Source of the DNA: Pacificoceanicola sp048553275
GTDB taxonomy: Bacteria; Pseudomonadota; Alphaproteobacteria; Rhodobacterales; Rhodobacteraceae
Reading direction: 5' to 3'
Length of the DNA: 64,000 nt
NCBI RefSeq assembly: GCF_048553275.1
Contig: NZ_JBLZMW010000001.1
Location: 62,001-126,000 of the forward strand
A model generated the notes under the pieces. It did not search any database and was not told the origin of the DNA. It saw nothing but the letters and a program-made list of their open reading frames with translations. The position numbers were made by a program, and so were the translations under genes. This document shows positions 33,697-42,754 of the stretch, piece by piece (positions within the stretch are counted from its first letter, which is position 1; each line of letters begins with the position of its first letter).

Positions 33697-36026
33697 CCGT
33701 TAAGGACATCTTCGAAACCATGGACTATGGCCCCGCCCCCGAGAGCGCCGGTGATGCGCTGGCTTGGATCACCGATCAAGGCGCGCGATTCGGCTGTTTC
33801 ATCGACGGCAGTTTCACCAAGCCCGGCGATGTGTTCGAGAGCCGTAACCCGGCAACCGGCGAGGTGCTGGCCGAGATCACGCAGGCATCACAAGCGGATG
33901 TCGATGCGGCCGTGCAAGCCGCGCGCAAGGCGCAGCCCGACTGGGAGGCGCTGGGCGGCAAGGGGCGCGCGCGCCACCTCTATGCGCTGGCGCGGCTGCT
34001 GCAAAAGCACGCGCGGCTGTTCGCCGTGCTTGAAACGCTCGACAATGGCAAGCCGATCCGGGAGAGCCGCGACATCGACGTACCCCTGGCGCAGCGGCAT
34101 TTCTATTATCATGCCGGGATGGCGCAGTTGATGGAGGCGGAGTTGCCGGGACGACGGGCGCTGGGCGTGTGTGGCCAGGTGATCCCGTGGAATTTCCCGC
34201 TGTTGATGCTGTCGTGGAAGGTCGCGCCTGCGCTGGCGATGGGCAATACCGTGGTGCTCAAGCCCGCTGAGTGGACCTCCCTCACGGCGCTTTTGTTCGC
34301 GGACATCTGCCGTCAAGCGGGCCTGCCGAAGGGCGTCGTGAACATCGTCACGGGCGACGGCGCCGTCGGCGAAAGGGTTGTGGCGTCGGACGTGAACAAG
34401 GTCGCGTTCACCGGCTCGACCGAGGTTGGCCGCAAGATCCGGGCCGCCACAGCAGGCAGCGGCAAGGCGTTGACGCTCGAACTCGGGGGCAAGTCGCCGT
34501 ACATCGTCTTTGAAGATGCGGATATCGACTCGGCGGTCGAAGGTCTGGTTGATGCCATCTGGTTCAATGGTGGGCAGGTTTGCTGCGCCGGCTCGCGTCT
34601 GCTGGTGCAGGAGGGGATCGCCCAGACAGTCCATGACCGCCTGATCGCGCGCATGGACAAGCTCCGCATCGGCGATCCGCTCGACAAATGCATCGATGTC
34701 GGCGCCATCGTTGATCCCGAGCAGCGCGCGCGTATCGCCGCCCTGGTCGCGGGCAGCGATGGAACGGTGCATCAATGCAGTGGTACGCCGGAGGGGTGTT
34801 TCTATCCGCCGACGCTGATCTCGGGGCTGTCCTCCGCCTCACCGCTGATGCAGGAGGAGATCTTTGGGCCGGTACTGGTCTCTTCGACCTTCCGAACCCC
34901 ATCCGAGGCGGTGGAGATCGCCAACAACACCCGCTATGGCCTTGCTGCTTCGGTCTGGTCGGAAAACATCAACACAGCGCTCGACATCGCGCCCAAGTTG
35001 GCCGCGGGCGTGGTTTGGGTCAACGGAGCCAACCTGCTCGACGCGGCGGCGGGCTTTGGCGGCGTGCGCGAGAGCGGTTTTGGCCGGGAAGGCGGCTGGG
35101 AAGGGCTCGCGGCCTACACCTGTGCTGACAACGCCGGGCAGACCCTGAAGCGGCTTGCGCCGTTCACCGGCGAAGACAGCGAGCCGCAATCGGTGGATCG
35201 CACCGCCAAGCTCTACATCGGCGGCAAGCAGGCGCGGCCAGACAGCGGCTATGCCCGCAATGTCTATGACAAGAAAGGCAAGCTGATCGGGCAGGCGCCG
35301 ATTGCCAGCCGCAAGGACATCCGCAACGCGGTCGAAGCGGCCCGCGCCGCCTCCGGCTGGACCAATGCGACGGCGCATCTGCGGGCCCAGGTGCTTTATT
35401 ATATCGCCGAAAACCTGGCGGCCCGGGGCAGCGACTTTGCGGCCCGGATCGACCGCCTGACCGGCGGCAAGACCGGCACGAAAGAAGTGGAGGCTTCGGT
35501 CGACCGTCTGTTCACCTACGCCGCATGGGCTGACAAGTTCGACGGCGACGTGCGCAGCGTGCCGATGCGCGGCGTGGCGCTTGCCATGCGCGAGGCCTGC
35601 GGCGTGATCGGGGTGCTTTGCCCCGACGAGCATCCGCTGCTGGGGCTTGTCTCTGCGATGGCACCGGCAATAGCCATGGGCAATCGCGTGGTTCTGGTGG
35701 CGTCGGAGCCTTTCCCGCTGGTCGCCGCGGATTTCTATCAGGTTCTCGACACCTCTGATGTGCCGGGCGGCGTGGTCAATATCCTGACCGGGACGCACCG
35801 GGATCTGGCCCCGACGCTGGCCTCTCATGCGGACGTGGAGGCGGTCTGGTCCTTTTCGTCCTCCGATGTCTCGGCTGAGATCGAAACCGGCGCGGCGGGC
35901 AACCTCAAACGCACCTGGGTCAACAACGGCAAGGGGCGCGACTGGATGACGCCGCAGGGCGAAGGCCGGGCATTCCTTGATGCCGCAACAGAGGTCAAGA
36001 CCGTCTGGGTGCCCTATGGCGCATGA
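33693..36026 (+). CDS. Two-domain aldehyde dehydrogenase, ALDH16 family
   Basis: This 777-residue protein has a full catalytic ALDH domain (about 1-500) and a second ALDH-like domain (about 510-777). Domain 1 keeps the catalytic Cys in GQVCCAGSR (Cys297), the general base Glu in LELGGKSP (Glu263) and the Asn loop PWNFPLL. Domain 2 lacks a matching GQxC loop and is presumed inactive, the hallmark of ALDH16. The bacterial family member from Loktanella is structurally known and uses NAD. Its natural substrate is uncertain; acetaldehyde from DeoC is an attractive candidate because of the operon. Confidence 0.92.
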   Translation: MTVKDIFETMDYGPAPESAGDALAWITDQGARFGCFIDGSFTKPGDVFESRNPATGEVLAEITQASQADVDAAVQAARKAQPDWEALGGKGRARHLYALARLLQKHARLFAVLETLDNGKPIRESRDIDVPLAQRHFYYHAGMAQLMEAELPGRRALGVCGQVIPWNFPLLMLSWKVAPALAMGNTVVLKPAEWTSLTALLFADICRQAGLPKGVVNIVTGDGAVGERVVASDVNKVAFTGSTEVGRKIRAATAGSGKALTLELGGKSPYIVFEDADIDSAVEGLVDAIWFNGGQVCCAGSRLLVQEGIAQTVHDRLIARMDKLRIGDPLDKCIDVGAIVDPEQRARIAALVAGSDGTVHQCSGTPEGCFYPPTLISGLSSASPLMQEEIFGPVLVSSTFRTPSEAVEIANNTRYGLAASVWSENINTALDIAPKLAAGVVWVNGANLLDAAAGFGGVRESGFGREGGWEGLAAYTCADNAGQTLKRLAPFTGEDSEPQSVDRTAKLYIGGKQARPDSGYARNVYDKKGKLIGQAPIASRKDIRNAVEAARAASGWTNATAHLRAQVLYYIAENLAARGSDFAARIDRLTGGKTGTKEVEASVDRLFTYAAWADKFDGDVRSVPMRGVALAMREACGVIGVLCPDEHPLLGLVSAMAPAIAMGNRVVLVASEPFPLVAADFYQVLDTSDVPGGVVNILTGTHRDLAPTLASHADVEAVWSFSSSDVSAEIETGAAGNLKRTWVNNGKGRDWMTPQGEGRAFLDAATEVKTVWVPYGA

Positions 36027-36210
36027 GCGTCGGCGGAAATGCCCGCCATCCGATCATGCCGCGCTGCCGCAACATTGAGATTGCGCCGCAAGGGTGTTAT
36101 CTTCATAGGTGCCCGGCGCCGGGGTGTTATATGCGGCGCGGTTGTTGAAGGAGGACATTGTCCTGACTCCGAATGCAGGTGCGGCTGATACCGCGAATGC
36201 CGGAGCCGCA

Positions 36211-36585
36211 ATGAACGCGGCTGCCCGGCTCGAAGTGACCAGCGAAGACGTGCTGGCCTCGGTCATGCAAAGTCTCGATGAAAACAAGGCCGAAGAGGTC
36301 GTGCAGATTGATCTGCGCGGCAAGACATCCGTGTGTGATTACATGGTGATCTGCTCCGGCCGTTCGTCGCGACAAGTGACAGCAATCGCTGAGAAAATCC
36401 TTGAAGCCTTGAAGGCTGACTGCGGTGTTCTTGCCAAGATCGAAGGCAAGGAAACCGGGGACTGGGTGCTGATCGACAGCGGTGATGTTCTGGTTCACAT
36501 CTTCCGTCCGGAAGTGCGCGAGTTCTACCAGCTCGAGAAGATGTGGGTTCCGATGGCAAGCGGGGCTGCGCCGACCGGCGCCTGA
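36211..36585 (+). CDS. rsfS: Ribosomal silencing factor RsfS
   Basis: RsfS (RsfA/DUF143/YbeB) binds ribosomal protein uL14 and blocks subunit joining in stationary phase. The protein carries KAEEVVQIDLRGKTSVCDYMVICSG and the ending FRPEVREFYQLEKMW. ATG 36211 gives 124 residues, normal for the family, but has no ribosome site. A strong AAGGAGG at 36148-36154 sits 8 nt before an in-frame CTG (36163-36165), which would add 16 residues, so the true start is open. It is followed 9 bp later by rlmH, a conserved pairing. Confidence 0.93.
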   Translation: MNAAARLEVTSEDVLASVMQSLDENKAEEVVQIDLRGKTSVCDYMVICSGRSSRQVTAIAEKILEALKADCGVLAKIEGKETGDWVLIDSGDVLVHIFRPEVREFYQLEKMWVPMASGAAPTGA

Positions 36586-36594
36586 AGCCTCGCC

Positions 36595-37065
36595 ATGCGC
36601 ATCCACCTATGCGTGGTGGGCCGCCTCCGGGCGGGCCCCGAACGTACGCTGATCGACGACTATATCAAACGATTCGACAGAACCGGGCGGGCGCTGAGCC
36701 TCGGCCCGGTTTCTGTGCATGAGGTCGACGAACGGAAGGGCGGCGGCATGGCCGGAGAGGCCGATCTGCTGCGCCGCGCCATTCCGTCCGGGGCCAAACT
36801 CTGTTGCCTGGACGAGCGTGGCACGCTGATGTCATCGCCGCAGTTCTCCGATTGGATGGGCCGGGTCCGCGACGATGGCGCGGGCGATCTGGCCTTTGTC
36901 ATTGGCGGGGCGGACGGCATTGATCCGGGCCTGCGGGCGGAGGCGAACCTGAGCCTGTCTTTCGGGCAAATGGTCTGGCCGCATATGATGGTGCGTGTGA
37001 TGCTCACGGAGCAACTGTATCGCGCCGCCTCGATCATGGCGGGCAGCCCGTATCATCGCGTCTGA
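36595..37065 (+). CDS. rlmH: 23S rRNA pseudouridine-1915 N3-methyltransferase RlmH
   Basis: This 156-residue SPOUT-class enzyme methylates pseudouridine 1915 in helix 69 of 23S rRNA. It has the deep-knot motifs LDERGTLMSSPQFSDW, FVIGGADGIDPGL and the C-terminal MVWPHMMVRVMLTEQLYRAASIMAGSPYHR, which is nearly invariant. It forms a pair with rsfS. Confidence 0.96.
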   Translation: MRIHLCVVGRLRAGPERTLIDDYIKRFDRTGRALSLGPVSVHEVDERKGGGMAGEADLLRRAIPSGAKLCCLDERGTLMSSPQFSDWMGRVRDDGAGDLAFVIGGADGIDPGLRAEANLSLSFGQMVWPHMMVRVMLTEQLYRAASIMAGSPYHRV

Positions 37066-37076
37066 CGCGCTCGGAT

Positions 37077-38510
37077 TTATCGGATGATCGGGTCAATCGG
37101 CCGAGCGGCAAAGCCGATGCGGGCCTCCAGGGCGCGCGCCACTTGCAGCAACCGGCCCTCGCCGCGCGGTTGGCCAATGAGCTGCACCCCGACGGGCAGG
37201 CCGCTCTCGGTAAAGCCCAGAGGCAGCGACAGCGCCGGCAAACCGCAGAGCGTGGCCGGAAAGGCAAAAGCCAGCCAGGACAGGTAATCCCGGCTTGGCA
37301 CCCCGGCGACCTCGGTCGGGTATTCGATCTCCTGCGGCAGCGGTGGCACTCCGGACACCGGGCAGGCCAGGACGTCATAGGCGCCCAGGAACCCGCGCAT
37401 TTCGGCAAACAGCCGCGCCCGCGTGGTCATGGCCTGCGCCACGTCCTCGGTGGTCAGCGACGCGCCATCGGCGATGTTTTGTTGCAAAGCAGGCTTGTAC
37501 AGGCGGGTGATGCGCTCCGGCGTCTTGCGGGCCTGTGCCCAAAAGCCAAGGGCGCGAAGCGTGCGAAAACAGTCTTCCGCGCCGCGCAGGGGAGGTTTGG
37601 CATCGAACAGCGCAACGCCGTCACCCGTGATGCGGTCGAGACCCTCGCGCAGGAGGCGCGTCATCTGGTCCGTCACTGGCGCCCATCCCCCGAGATCGGC
37701 GGAAAAGGCGATGCGGATGGCGCCCGCCGGGGCAAGACACTGGTCGAGGTAGCTTTGTTCCGGGGATGGTACGCTGAGCGGAGAGGCCGGGTCCGATCCC
37801 GCCATCATATCCAGAAAGAGCGCACAATCGGCCACGTCGCGCGCCATGGGCCCCTGTACCGGCATGGTGTCAAACGGGTCCGCGCCGCCACCTGTCACCA
37901 CACCCGGCGAGGGACGCAGCCCCACGATGCCGCAGAAACTCGCCGGTGTCCGAAGGCTGCCGCCAAGATCCGAGCCGTGGCTCAGCCATGTTTCTCCCGT
38001 GGCCAGTCCCGCCGCCGCCCCGCCAGAGGAGCCGCCCGCGTTCATCCGCGTGTCCCAGGGATTCAGCGTCGCGCCAAAGACCGGATTGAAGGTATTGGCC
38101 CCTGCGCCCATCTCCGGGGTGTTTGTCTTGCCAATGACGACCGCGCCGCGCGCTTCGAGCCGCAGCACCAGCGGATCAGAGGCCTCGGGGATGAAATCCG
38201 CCAGCGCGGGCGTGCCCCAGGTGGTGCGCACACCTGCGACCGGGGTCAGATCCTTGATCCCGATCGGGAGGCCCGCCAAAGGGCTGTCGCGATCGGCATT
38301 TTGCGCCGCGCTCAGGGCGCGTTCGGCGCAGGTAGTGACCATGGCATTGATCGCGGGGCCAGTCTGCGCGATCCGCGCAAGGCTCGCCTCGACAAGCTCG
38401 ACCGGCGTCACCTCGCCCGACTTCAGCGCGTCAACGGCCTGCCGCGCGGTCAGGCGGGACAGTTCGGGGCCGGAGAAGTCAGGACGGTCGGCCTCAGGCT
38501 CCGGCTTCAT
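37077..38510 (-). CDS. Amidase (amidase signature family)
   Basis: This 477-residue hydrolase has the Ser-cisSer-Lys triad of the family: Lys in GIKDLTP (near 87), GGSSGG (near 160) and the nucleophile Ser in GSDLGGSLRTPASFCG (near 182). The substrate cannot be predicted; relatives cleave aryl or aliphatic amides or act on indoleacetamide. Its start lies inside the end of an ArsR-type regulator gene (17-bp overlap), so it is translated as the second gene of that operon. Confidence 0.9.
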   Translation of the reverse strand: MKPEPEADRPDFSGPELSRLTARQAVDALKSGEVTPVELVEASLARIAQTGPAINAMVTTCAERALSAAQNADRDSPLAGLPIGIKDLTPVAGVRTTWGTPALADFIPEASDPLVLRLEARGAVVIGKTNTPEMGAGANTFNPVFGATLNPWDTRMNAGGSSGGAAAGLATGETWLSHGSDLGGSLRTPASFCGIVGLRPSPGVVTGGGADPFDTMPVQGPMARDVADCALFLDMMAGSDPASPLSVPSPEQSYLDQCLAPAGAIRIAFSADLGGWAPVTDQMTRLLREGLDRITGDGVALFDAKPPLRGAEDCFRTLRALGFWAQARKTPERITRLYKPALQQNIADGASLTTEDVAQAMTTRARLFAEMRGFLGAYDVLACPVSGVPPLPQEIEYPTEVAGVPSRDYLSWLAFAFPATLCGLPALSLPLGFTESGLPVGVQLIGQPRGEGRLLQVARALEARIGFAARPIDPIIR

Positions 38511-38829
38511 CGGGACCTGCGCAAAACAGCTCGTACAGCAGGCCGATCACCCGGCTCGTGTTTTCGTTGGCGAGGGAATAGTAGATCGTCTTGCCCTCCC
38601 GCCGCGTCACGGCCAGCCCCTCTTCGCGCAGCCGTGCGAGCATCTGGCTTACGGCCGCCTGACGAATGCCAAGCAACTCTTCAAGCTCGCCCACGGATTT
38701 TTCGCCGGAGCCGAGGTGACAAAGGATCATCAAGCGTCCCTCGTGCGCGAGGGTCTTGAGAAAGGCAGCCGCATTTGCGGCGTTCGCCGCCATTTCGCTT
38801 GGCGGGGCAGGAGGGGTCTGAACGGTCAC
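38494..38829 (-). CDS. ArsR-family regulator, BigR/SqrR-like persulfide sensor type
   Basis: This 111-residue winged-helix repressor has the recognition helix IRQAAVSQMLARLREEGL and wing RREGKTIYYSL. Two cysteines, in LMILCHLG (near 37) and LYELFC (near 103), match the pair that forms a tetrasulfide in BigR/SqrR, and the flanking sequence (RLMILC..GEKSVGELEELLGIRQ) matches that group. It could therefore sense reactive sulfur species rather than metals. It overlaps the amidase gene, an unexpected partner for a sulfide sensor. Residue numbers are approximate. Confidence 0.85.
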   Translation of the reverse strand: MTVQTPPAPPSEMAANAANAAAFLKTLAHEGRLMILCHLGSGEKSVGELEELLGIRQAAVSQMLARLREEGLAVTRREGKTIYYSLANENTSRVIGLLYELFCAGPDEAGA

Positions 38830-38889
38830 GGCTCTATCTCGGATTTAAAGTTTGCGCCGTTATACCAGTGCGATTCGAAAAAGGCGAGA

Positions 38890-40122
38890 TCACGGATCGC
38901 TGGCGGGCGCGCCACCCTGGAAACTGTTGCCGTCCGCATAATTGCAGGGCGCATCCTGCATTTGCAGGTGCAGATCTCTGCCGGTGTAGGAATGCGCGCG
39001 GGCCAGGGCCTCATCGACGTCGATGCCGAGGCCGGGCCCCTGCGGCGCGCGGACGAAGCCGTCTTCGACGCGGATGCTGCCCTTGATCAGGCGATCATGA
39101 AACGGCGTCTCGATGGTTTCCGCGAGCAACAGGTTCGGGATCGCCGTGGCAAGCTGAATGTTGGCGGCCCACTCGATCGGCCCGGCGTAGAGATGCGGTG
39201 CAATCTCGGCATTGAAACTCTCTGCGAGGACCGCCAGCTTGCGGCACTCCCAGAGGCCTCCGGCCCGGCCAAGCGCCGGTTGCAGGATCTTTGCGCCCCC
39301 GCTGCGCAGGACCGTGGCAAACTCGGATCGCGTGGTCAGACGCTCGCCGGTCGCGACGGGAATGCGCACGGCGCTGGCGACCTGCGCATATTCCAGCAGA
39401 TTGTCCGGCGGGACCGGCTCTTCGAACCACAGCGGATTGTAAGGCTCCAATGCCTGCCCGAGCCGGATCGCGCCGGCCGTGGTGAACTGACCGTGGGTGC
39501 CAAACAGCAGGTCAGCCTTGTCGCCAACCGCGTCGCGCACCGCTTTGCAAAAGGCCACGGACTGGCTGATGTCGGACATCGCTGGCTGGTGGCCGCCGTG
39601 CATGGTATAGGGACCGGCGGGGTCAAACTTGACAGCCGTATAGCCGCGCGCGACGCAATCGGCGGCGGCCTCTCCGGCCTGCTCTGCGCTCGTCCAGAAG
39701 TCCGTCAGATTATGCCGCGGCAGCGGATAGAGGTAGGTATAGGCGCGGATGCGTTCGTTCATCATCCCGCCAAGCAGCGCCCAGACGGGTCGGTCGCGAT
39801 GCTTGCCCAGGATATCCCAGCAGGCGATTTCCAGCCCCGAAAAAGCGCCCATGACCGTCAGATCGGGGCGCTGGGTAAACCCTGAAGAATAGGTTCGGCG
39901 AAAGGCACGCTCGATGTTCTCCGGGTTTTCCCCCTCAAGGTACCGCATGAAAACATCCGCGATGACCGCTTTCATGGCCTTGGGGCCGACCGAAGCCCCA
40001 TAGCATTCGCCCCAGCCGGTGATGCCACAGGCCGTCGTCAGCTTGACCAGGATCCAGTACCGCCCCCCCCACCCGGGATGCGGCGGCGCGGTGACGATGA
40101 TATCGAGATCCTGCAGTTTCAT
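38890..40122 (-). CDS. Enolase-superfamily enzyme (mandelate racemase/muconate lactonizing type)
   Basis: This 410-residue protein has the N-terminal capping domain (about 1-125) and the (beta/alpha)7-beta barrel with metal-ligand positions in LLFGTHGQFT, LWFEEPVPPDN and PVATGERL, and an acid/base segment APHLYAGPIEW. The VKFDPAGPYTMHGGHQP loop resembles sugar-acid dehydratases (galactonate/gluconate or mannonate-type). The exact substrate is unknown. A repeat and a zinc alcohol dehydrogenase gene lie upstream on the same strand, suggesting a sugar or sugar-acid catabolic unit. Confidence 0.85.
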   Translation of the reverse strand: MKLQDLDIIVTAPPHPGWGGRYWILVKLTTACGITGWGECYGASVGPKAMKAVIADVFMRYLEGENPENIERAFRRTYSSGFTQRPDLTVMGAFSGLEIACWDILGKHRDRPVWALLGGMMNERIRAYTYLYPLPRHNLTDFWTSAEQAGEAAADCVARGYTAVKFDPAGPYTMHGGHQPAMSDISQSVAFCKAVRDAVGDKADLLFGTHGQFTTAGAIRLGQALEPYNPLWFEEPVPPDNLLEYAQVASAVRIPVATGERLTTRSEFATVLRSGGAKILQPALGRAGGLWECRKLAVLAESFNAEIAPHLYAGPIEWAANIQLATAIPNLLLAETIETPFHDRLIKGSIRVEDGFVRAPQGPGLGIDVDEALARAHSYTGRDLHLQMQDAPCNYADGNSFQGGAPASDP

Positions 40123-40170
40123 GGACGTTCCTCTTGATGGTGTTTCGCCCGGCTTGCGCCGGACGACCGG

Positions 40171-40206
40171 CTGGGGGCGCTGCCCCCAGACCCCCGGGAT
40201 ATTTCA
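40171..40206 (+). repeat. Second palindromic repeat family, copy 2
   Basis: CTGGGGGCGCTGCCCCCAG is a perfect hairpin, followed by ACCCCCGGGATATTT. It shares these blocks with the element 3' of dnaE2 (25486-25535) but lacks the inner GCGCGC arm. It lies between the enolase-superfamily and alcohol dehydrogenase genes. Confidence 0.75.
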
Positions 40207-40225
40207 GGACCAGTGAAAACGGGGC

Positions 40226-41311
40226 CTATTGATTGAAGAGAATGACGTTGCGCCGAGCCTTCCCTGACTTTGTGTCGGCAATGGCCGCGTTGATCTGATC
40301 GAGGGTCCAGCGATTCGAGACCAATTCGTCGAGTTTCAGACGCCCTTGCCGATAGAGGTCGGCCATCCACGGGATATCGCGCTGGATTACCACGTCACCC
40401 ATTTTCGAGCCGATCATCTGTTGTCCCATGAAGGCTTGCACGACCGGTTCGTAGTCCGCCATCGCTCCGGAATGCGGCATGCCGACCATGATCATGCGCC
40501 CGCCCCAGCCCATATAGCGCAGGGCGTCATTGTAGGCGGGAATGGCCCCAACGGTGACCGCGACCAGATCAGCCCCGCGCCCAAGCGCCTTGAACGCCTG
40601 TTTCCATGGTGATTTCGAGGTTGCGAGTATGCCGTGCGTGGCTCCGAAATCCATGGCGTCGTCGAGTTTTTCCGCGCTCATGTCCACGGCGACGATGCGG
40701 CGGGCGCCCGCGATGCGCGCGCCCTGAATGGCATTGAGGCCGACACCCCCGGCGCCGATCACGACCACATCTTCGCCGGGACGCAGGCGGCCCGCGTTGA
40801 TCACGGCACCGATGCCGGTGATGACACCGCAGGCGAGCAAGGCGATGCTCTCGGGTGGCATGTCATCTGGCATTTTGACGATCTGGCTGGGATCGACGAT
40901 CACCCGCTCCGCGAAGGCGCCGCAGTTCATGGATTTGACCACGGGCGTGCCATCGGCGCGGGACAAGGGCGAGGCCCCGCCTGCCTGGCTTTCGCAGATC
41001 ACCGGGCGGCCGGTCACGCAATTGCCGCAGGTGCCGCAGCTTTTGATCAGGGTGACAACCACGCGGTCGCCGGTCGCAAAGCCCGCTACACCGTCGCCGA
41101 CAGCCGTGACACGCCCGGCGGCTTCGTGGCCATAGACGGCGGGCAGATCGCCGCCCCACGCGCCCTCCGCGTAGGAGATGTCGGAGTGGCAGATGGCGAC
41201 GGCTTCAAGCGTGACCTCCACTTCGCCGACACCCGGCGCGCGCAGGATCAGATCCTCGATTGCCAGCGGTTTGCCGAATTCCGTGCAGACGGCTGCCTTT
41301 ATTGTGGTCAT
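40226..41311 (-). CDS. Zinc-dependent alcohol dehydrogenase
   Basis: This 361-residue medium-chain dehydrogenase has catalytic zinc ligands in ICHSD and GHEAAG, a structural zinc-like cluster reduced to CGTCGNC plus a later Cys (ICESQAG), and the coenzyme motif GAGGVGLNAIQGA followed by VAVDMS, where Asp favours NAD. It resembles the class III/plant-type ADH branch (NADH-linked alcohol or formaldehyde-like dehydrogenases), but the full glutathione-dependent signature is not evident. Substrate unknown. Confidence 0.87.
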   Translation of the reverse strand: MTTIKAAVCTEFGKPLAIEDLILRAPGVGEVEVTLEAVAICHSDISYAEGAWGGDLPAVYGHEAAGRVTAVGDGVAGFATGDRVVVTLIKSCGTCGNCVTGRPVICESQAGGASPLSRADGTPVVKSMNCGAFAERVIVDPSQIVKMPDDMPPESIALLACGVITGIGAVINAGRLRPGEDVVVIGAGGVGLNAIQGARIAGARRIVAVDMSAEKLDDAMDFGATHGILATSKSPWKQAFKALGRGADLVAVTVGAIPAYNDALRYMGWGGRMIMVGMPHSGAMADYEPVVQAFMGQQMIGSKMGDVVIQRDIPWMADLYRQGRLKLDELVSNRWTLDQINAAIADTKSGKARRNVILFNQ

Positions 41312-41404
41312 CTCGCCCTCATCTCCCTGTTGTTCCGGGCAAGGGTGCGACGGGTATGGCAGCGGTGCAAGCGGGAATGCTTCGTGTGACGTGGCGGTGT
41401 TCGG

Positions 41405-42727
41405 TCAGCCGCGCACGGCATCGACAAAGGCGCGGGCCTCTGGCGCGGCGGTTCCGGTTTGCTGTGCTGTGTCGAAGACGCCCGACGGCAGGTCGGGATA
41501 GGCCGCACGGGCGATCTCTTCCAGCGGTCGCCCGGTTTCCCGGGCCTCCTTGCACAGCGTTTTTGTCGCGGCCTGCGCCTCGGGGCGGGGCATCTGTCTT
41601 GCCAGAGCAAAGGAAAGCGCCTCGGCAAGGACCAGCCCGCCGGTGCTGTCGAGTGTTGCCTGCATGGAGTCCGTGTTTGGCCGGATCGTTTGTGCCAGGC
41701 TCGCCGTGTGGGTCAGCGATGCGGTGGCCGTCAGGACCAGCTGTGGAAGGGTCAGCCATTCGGTGAACCACGCGGCGCCATCGCGTTGCTGGCTGTGCAC
41801 TGCGGCGCCCTGCAGCGTCGCGTTCAGCCCCTGGGCATGGGCGGCAAGCGCTTTGAGCACCGACGGTGCCACGGGGTTTTGTTTTTGCGGCATGGTCGAT
41901 GATGCGCCGGTGCCGCCCAGGATCACCTCGCCGATGCCCGATTGCGTGGCGAGGATCAGGTCTTGGCCCATCTTGCCGCAGGCCAGCGCCGCACGCGTCA
42001 TCCAGTCCGCGATGCGCAGGATTGGGGTGCGATCCGTGTGCCAGCTGTGGCCGGGATCATTGAGGCCAAGCTTTTCCGCCAGATCCCGGCGCAATGCCGC
42101 CGGATCATCCCCGAGTACAGAGGCCGTCCCCGCCGCACCGGAGAGCGACACCAAAAGGCAACTCTCCCGCAGCTCGGGCAGGGCCTTGCGCAGGGTAAGC
42201 AGCGGCCAGCCCCATTGCGCCACCTGTGCGCCGAAGCTGGTCGGTGTGGCGTGTTGACCGTAGGTGCGGGCGGTCATGGGCGTTTGCGCATGTGCGTCAG
42301 CGAGGGTGGCTAGGTCTTTCAGGATCGCGTCCAGATGCGTTTCCGCATGGCTCAAGGCTTGCCGCAGGCGCAGCATCAGGGCGGTGTCCTGAATGTCCTG
42401 CGAGGTTGCGCCCCAATGCAGATATTGCGCATGTTCCGGCGCCTGCATCAGATCGCGAAACGCGGCGACGAGGGCAGGGGTGCTGACGCCGTTCTCGCCG
42501 GTGGCGCTGGCCAGACCGCCGGGGTCGATCTGCAATTCCAGACTGGCGCGGTGAATGGCGGCGGCGGAGATTTCCGGGATGACGCCATGGGCCCCCTGAA
42601 CCTTCGCCAGCGTCCCTTCGACCAGCATCATGGCGCGCACCTCGGCACTGTCCGAGAACAGGCGGGCTGTCTCTCCTGTCGGGAAAAGCGTGTGCAAATG
42701 GGCGCTGTCGAAGGGGGATGCGGGCAT
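41405..42727 (-). CDS. pcaB: 3-carboxy-cis,cis-muconate cycloisomerase
   Basis: PcaB converts 3-carboxy-cis,cis-muconate to 4-carboxymuconolactone in the protocatechuate branch of the beta-ketoadipate pathway. The 440-residue protein belongs to the fumarase/aspartase superfamily, with the signature GGTGASSTMPQKQNP near residue 275, HWGATSQDIQDT and ARTYGQHATPTSFG. It is followed by an alpha/beta hydrolase and preceded (on the far side) by pcaD in the same orientation. pcaC and pcaGH are not in the window. Confidence 0.93.
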   Translation of the reverse strand: MPASPFDSAHLHTLFPTGETARLFSDSAEVRAMMLVEGTLAKVQGAHGVIPEISAAAIHRASLELQIDPGGLASATGENGVSTPALVAAFRDLMQAPEHAQYLHWGATSQDIQDTALMLRLRQALSHAETHLDAILKDLATLADAHAQTPMTARTYGQHATPTSFGAQVAQWGWPLLTLRKALPELRESCLLVSLSGAAGTASVLGDDPAALRRDLAEKLGLNDPGHSWHTDRTPILRIADWMTRAALACGKMGQDLILATQSGIGEVILGGTGASSTMPQKQNPVAPSVLKALAAHAQGLNATLQGAAVHSQQRDGAAWFTEWLTLPQLVLTATASLTHTASLAQTIRPNTDSMQATLDSTGGLVLAEALSFALARQMPRPEAQAATKTLCKEARETGRPLEEIARAAYPDLPSGVFDTAQQTGTAAPEARAFVDAVRG

Positions 42728-42754
42728 GGTGGTCCTCGTCTGATTGCGCCGCGT

